A stretch of DNA of 6,784 nucleotides, from NCBI GenBank assembly GCA_027858595.1, contig JAQICK010000271.1:1-6784 (forward strand). The letters are read 5' to 3'. Numbering within the stretch: position 1 is the stretch's first letter; each line of letters starts with the position of its first letter. The translations under genes were made by a program, and so were the position numbers. Source of the DNA: Melioribacteraceae bacterium. Its GTDB lineage: Bacteria > Bacteroidota > Ignavibacteria > Ignavibacteriales > Melioribacteraceae. Shown piece after piece: positions 5,214 to 6,784 of this stretch. Under the pieces are notes generated by a model. The model made no database searches. It saw nothing but the letters and a program-made list of their open reading frames with translations, and was not told where the DNA came from.

Positions 5214-6784
5214 ATGAAAACTGCTTTACTAATTACTATTTTACTATTAACAACATCGCTATTTGCACAAGAAAGTTTTACTCGAACTCATGAAATTACA
5301 GTGCCAGTATTAGAAAATACCGGTCTAGGCGAAATTGTTGCTGGTGTCGATTGGGATGGTGATGGAAGAAAAGAAATTTATGCCGTAAACAATATGCTTG
5401 ATCAAGGTGGCTATGAAGAAATACCAAAAATTTACAAATTTGAATTCAATCCAGATGCAGGTACTTGGGATTCTGTTTGGATGGCTACAATAATAGATAT
5501 CCCACAACAAAATAGTTGGGGTGCTGTTACTACCGGAGATTGGGACCAAGATGGAAAGCCAGAAATAATTTGGGCTCCTGCAAACTGGACAAGCGACACA
5601 AATCCTAATCCTCCAAGAATTTTGGTGTTTGAAGCTCCTGGTGATGGTAGTGAAGGGCTTGGAGTAGAAGTTTTTGGTAATTACACACCAAATTGCCAAT
5701 GGTCAATTGTAAGTGAAGATGGTGTTAATCTTCGTCCTTTCAAAATAGAACTTGCTGATATCGATTCCGATGGTGATGTTGAGCTTTGTTTTGCCGATAG
5801 AGTTAGTACATATGCTTATGGAGTAATTTCAGTATCCGATATCCCAGATAATGGCGATGGTTCTGAAACATGGACTTTAGAAACATCTGGATTTGAAAAA
5901 AACATTCCAGCAAGTTATGATATGGCAATTATTGAAAACACAATGTATCTAATACATGACGATGTTGATGGCTCTGTAACTCTTCTTAAATATACTAATG
6001 GTGCATGGAATGACCCATTAACATTAGCTGATAAAGTACCTGGAGGTTCTTGGAAAACATCAAGCGTTGTTGATATTGATGGTGATGGCTCTTTAGAAAT
6101 TGCTGTTGGTGGATGGTCATCTGATGCAAACAATTTCTTTATCTTAAAACCTGATGTTTTTGAAGTACTTAAATCTTATGATGTTGCCACACTTAAACCA
6201 TATATTGGCGATGCTGGAAGATTAAATGGTGGCTCTGCTGGAGATATAGACCAAGATGGGAAAATGGATATTGTCTTTGGTACACGTGGTGCAACTCCTG
6301 TTGGTGCAATTGTTAGAATTGAATATCAAGGTGGAAATATCGGTGATGCGTCAAGTTATACTTTTCAAACCATTGATTCATTATTGGTTGAAAGTGATGG
6401 ACAAAGATTTGATATTGTAAAGATTGCTAATGTTGATGACGATGACTATCTAGAAGTAATCTATTCTGATGGAAATCAAATTAACCGCGTTCCAACAGCA
6501 ATTTTAGATTTTGACCCTAATGTAAGTGTTAATGAAGAAATCATTCCAAGTGAATTTTATCTTTCTCAAAATTATCCAAATCCATTTAATCCTTCAACAA
6601 CAATTCAATTTGGATTAAATCAACAAACTGAAGTTAGTCTAAAAATCTATGATATTCTTGGACGTGAAATTACTTCTTTAATTAATAGTGAAGTGAAATT
6701 TGCTGGTACTTACGAAGTTACTTTTGATGCATCTGTTATGGCAAGTGGAACTTATATTTATAAATTAACTGCAAATAATCAAAC
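5214..6784 (+). CDS. Secreted FG-GAP/VCBS repeat protein with T9SS type A sorting domain (3' end outside window)
   Basis: The first 523 residues of a secreted protein; the frame is open to the window edge. Residues 1-18 are a signal peptide (K2, hydrophobic core, likely cut SLFA|QES) for Sec export. Six Asp-rich loops of the calcium-binding FG-GAP/VCBS kind follow: DWDGDGRKEI (46-55), DWDQDGKPEI (109-118), DIDSDGDVEL (192-201), DIDGDGSLEI (287-296), DIDQDGKMDI (354-363) and a degenerate NVDDDDYLEV (406-415). This suggests a beta-propeller-like fold. From about residue 447, FYLSQNYPNPFNPSTTI, VSLKIYDILGREI and SGTYIYKL form a type IX secretion C-terminal sorting domain, which directs transport across the outer membrane and usually surface attachment or release. 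Judged by other such domains, only about 10-20 residues are missing. GGAG at 5205-5208, five bases from the ATG, supports the start. It lies 82 bp after hydE and has no evident link to hydrogen metabolism. The ligand or substrate is unknown; no catalytic domain is seen. Confidence 0.9.
   Translation, partial: MKTALLITILLLTTSLFAQESFTRTHEITVPVLENTGLGEIVAGVDWDGDGRKEIYAVNNMLDQGGYEEIPKIYKFEFNPDAGTWDSVWMATIIDIPQQNSWGAVTTGDWDQDGKPEIIWAPANWTSDTNPNPPRILVFEAPGDGSEGLGVEVFGNYTPNCQWSIVSEDGVNLRPFKIELADIDSDGDVELCFADRVSTYAYGVISVSDIPDNGDGSETWTLETSGFEKNIPASYDMAIIENTMYLIHDDVDGSVTLLKYTNGAWNDPLTLADKVPGGSWKTSSVVDIDGDGSLEIAVGGWSSDANNFFILKPDVFEVLKSYDVATLKPYIGDAGRLNGGSAGDIDQDGKMDIVFGTRGATPVGAIVRIEYQGGNIGDASSYTFQTIDSLLVESDGQRFDIVKIANVDDDDYLEVIYSDGNQINRVPTAILDFDPNVSVNEEIIPSEFYLSQNYPNPFNPSTTIQFGLNQQTEVSLKIYDILGREITSLINSEVKFAGTYEVTFDASVMASGTYIYKLTANNQ

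Noticed and set aside
5214..6784. The repeat protein as part of the hydrogen-sensing system
   Set aside because: It is an exported, T9SS-sorted protein with its own ribosome-binding site and no redox or hydrogenase motif. Adjacency alone does not support a link.

Overview
This is an AT-rich window with three complete or nearly complete gene units and a fourth cut by the right edge, all on the + strand. The last gene carries a C-terminal type IX secretion (T9SS) sorting domain with the NYPNPFNPSTTI signature, together with FG-GAP/VCBS-type calcium-binding repeats. This signature is typical of Ignavibacteria and related lineages of the FCB (Fibrobacterota-Chlorobiota-Bacteroidota) group. The likely source is therefore an anaerobic or facultative Ignavibacteria-like bacterium. 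This assignment is inferred from one gene's signature and from base composition; there is no rRNA or marker gene here.

Layout: 1-67 is a leader holding an imperfect dyad. 68-2398 encodes a soluble fusion of an [FeFe]-hydrogenase-type H-cluster module to a methyl-accepting chemotaxis signalling domain, a putative H2-sensing chemoreceptor. 2399-2620 is a 222-bp gap with a weak terminator, a second hairpin and a 9+9 bp dyad just before the next gene. 2621-4009 is hydG, the radical-SAM tyrosine lyase that makes the CO and CN- ligands of the H-cluster. 4021-4047 is a strong intrinsic terminator. 4094-5131 is hydE, the second radical-SAM H-cluster maturase, interrupted by an in-frame TAG at 4271-4273, one codon before the first cluster cysteine. 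5214 to the right edge is a secreted, T9SS-sorted repeat protein.

The first three genes form one theme: a hydrogenase-like sensor and two of the three H-cluster maturation enzymes. The third, the GTPase HydF, is not in the window. HydG and HydE would build the 2Fe subcluster needed by the sensor and by any catalytic [FeFe]-hydrogenase elsewhere. The sensor's H-cluster ligands are present, but its surroundings are altered (Pro where catalytic enzymes have the proton-relay Cys, and Ser where they have Met). This fits signalling better than turnover. The MCP half would pass the signal to CheA/CheW.

The most notable observation is the amber codon in hydE. The frame continues intact for 285 sense codons after it, with every expected motif. 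It may be a recent inactivating mutation, a base-call error, or a suppressed stop. The window alone cannot tell these apart. If the stop is real and not suppressed, H-cluster assembly from this locus would be impaired unless another hydE exists.
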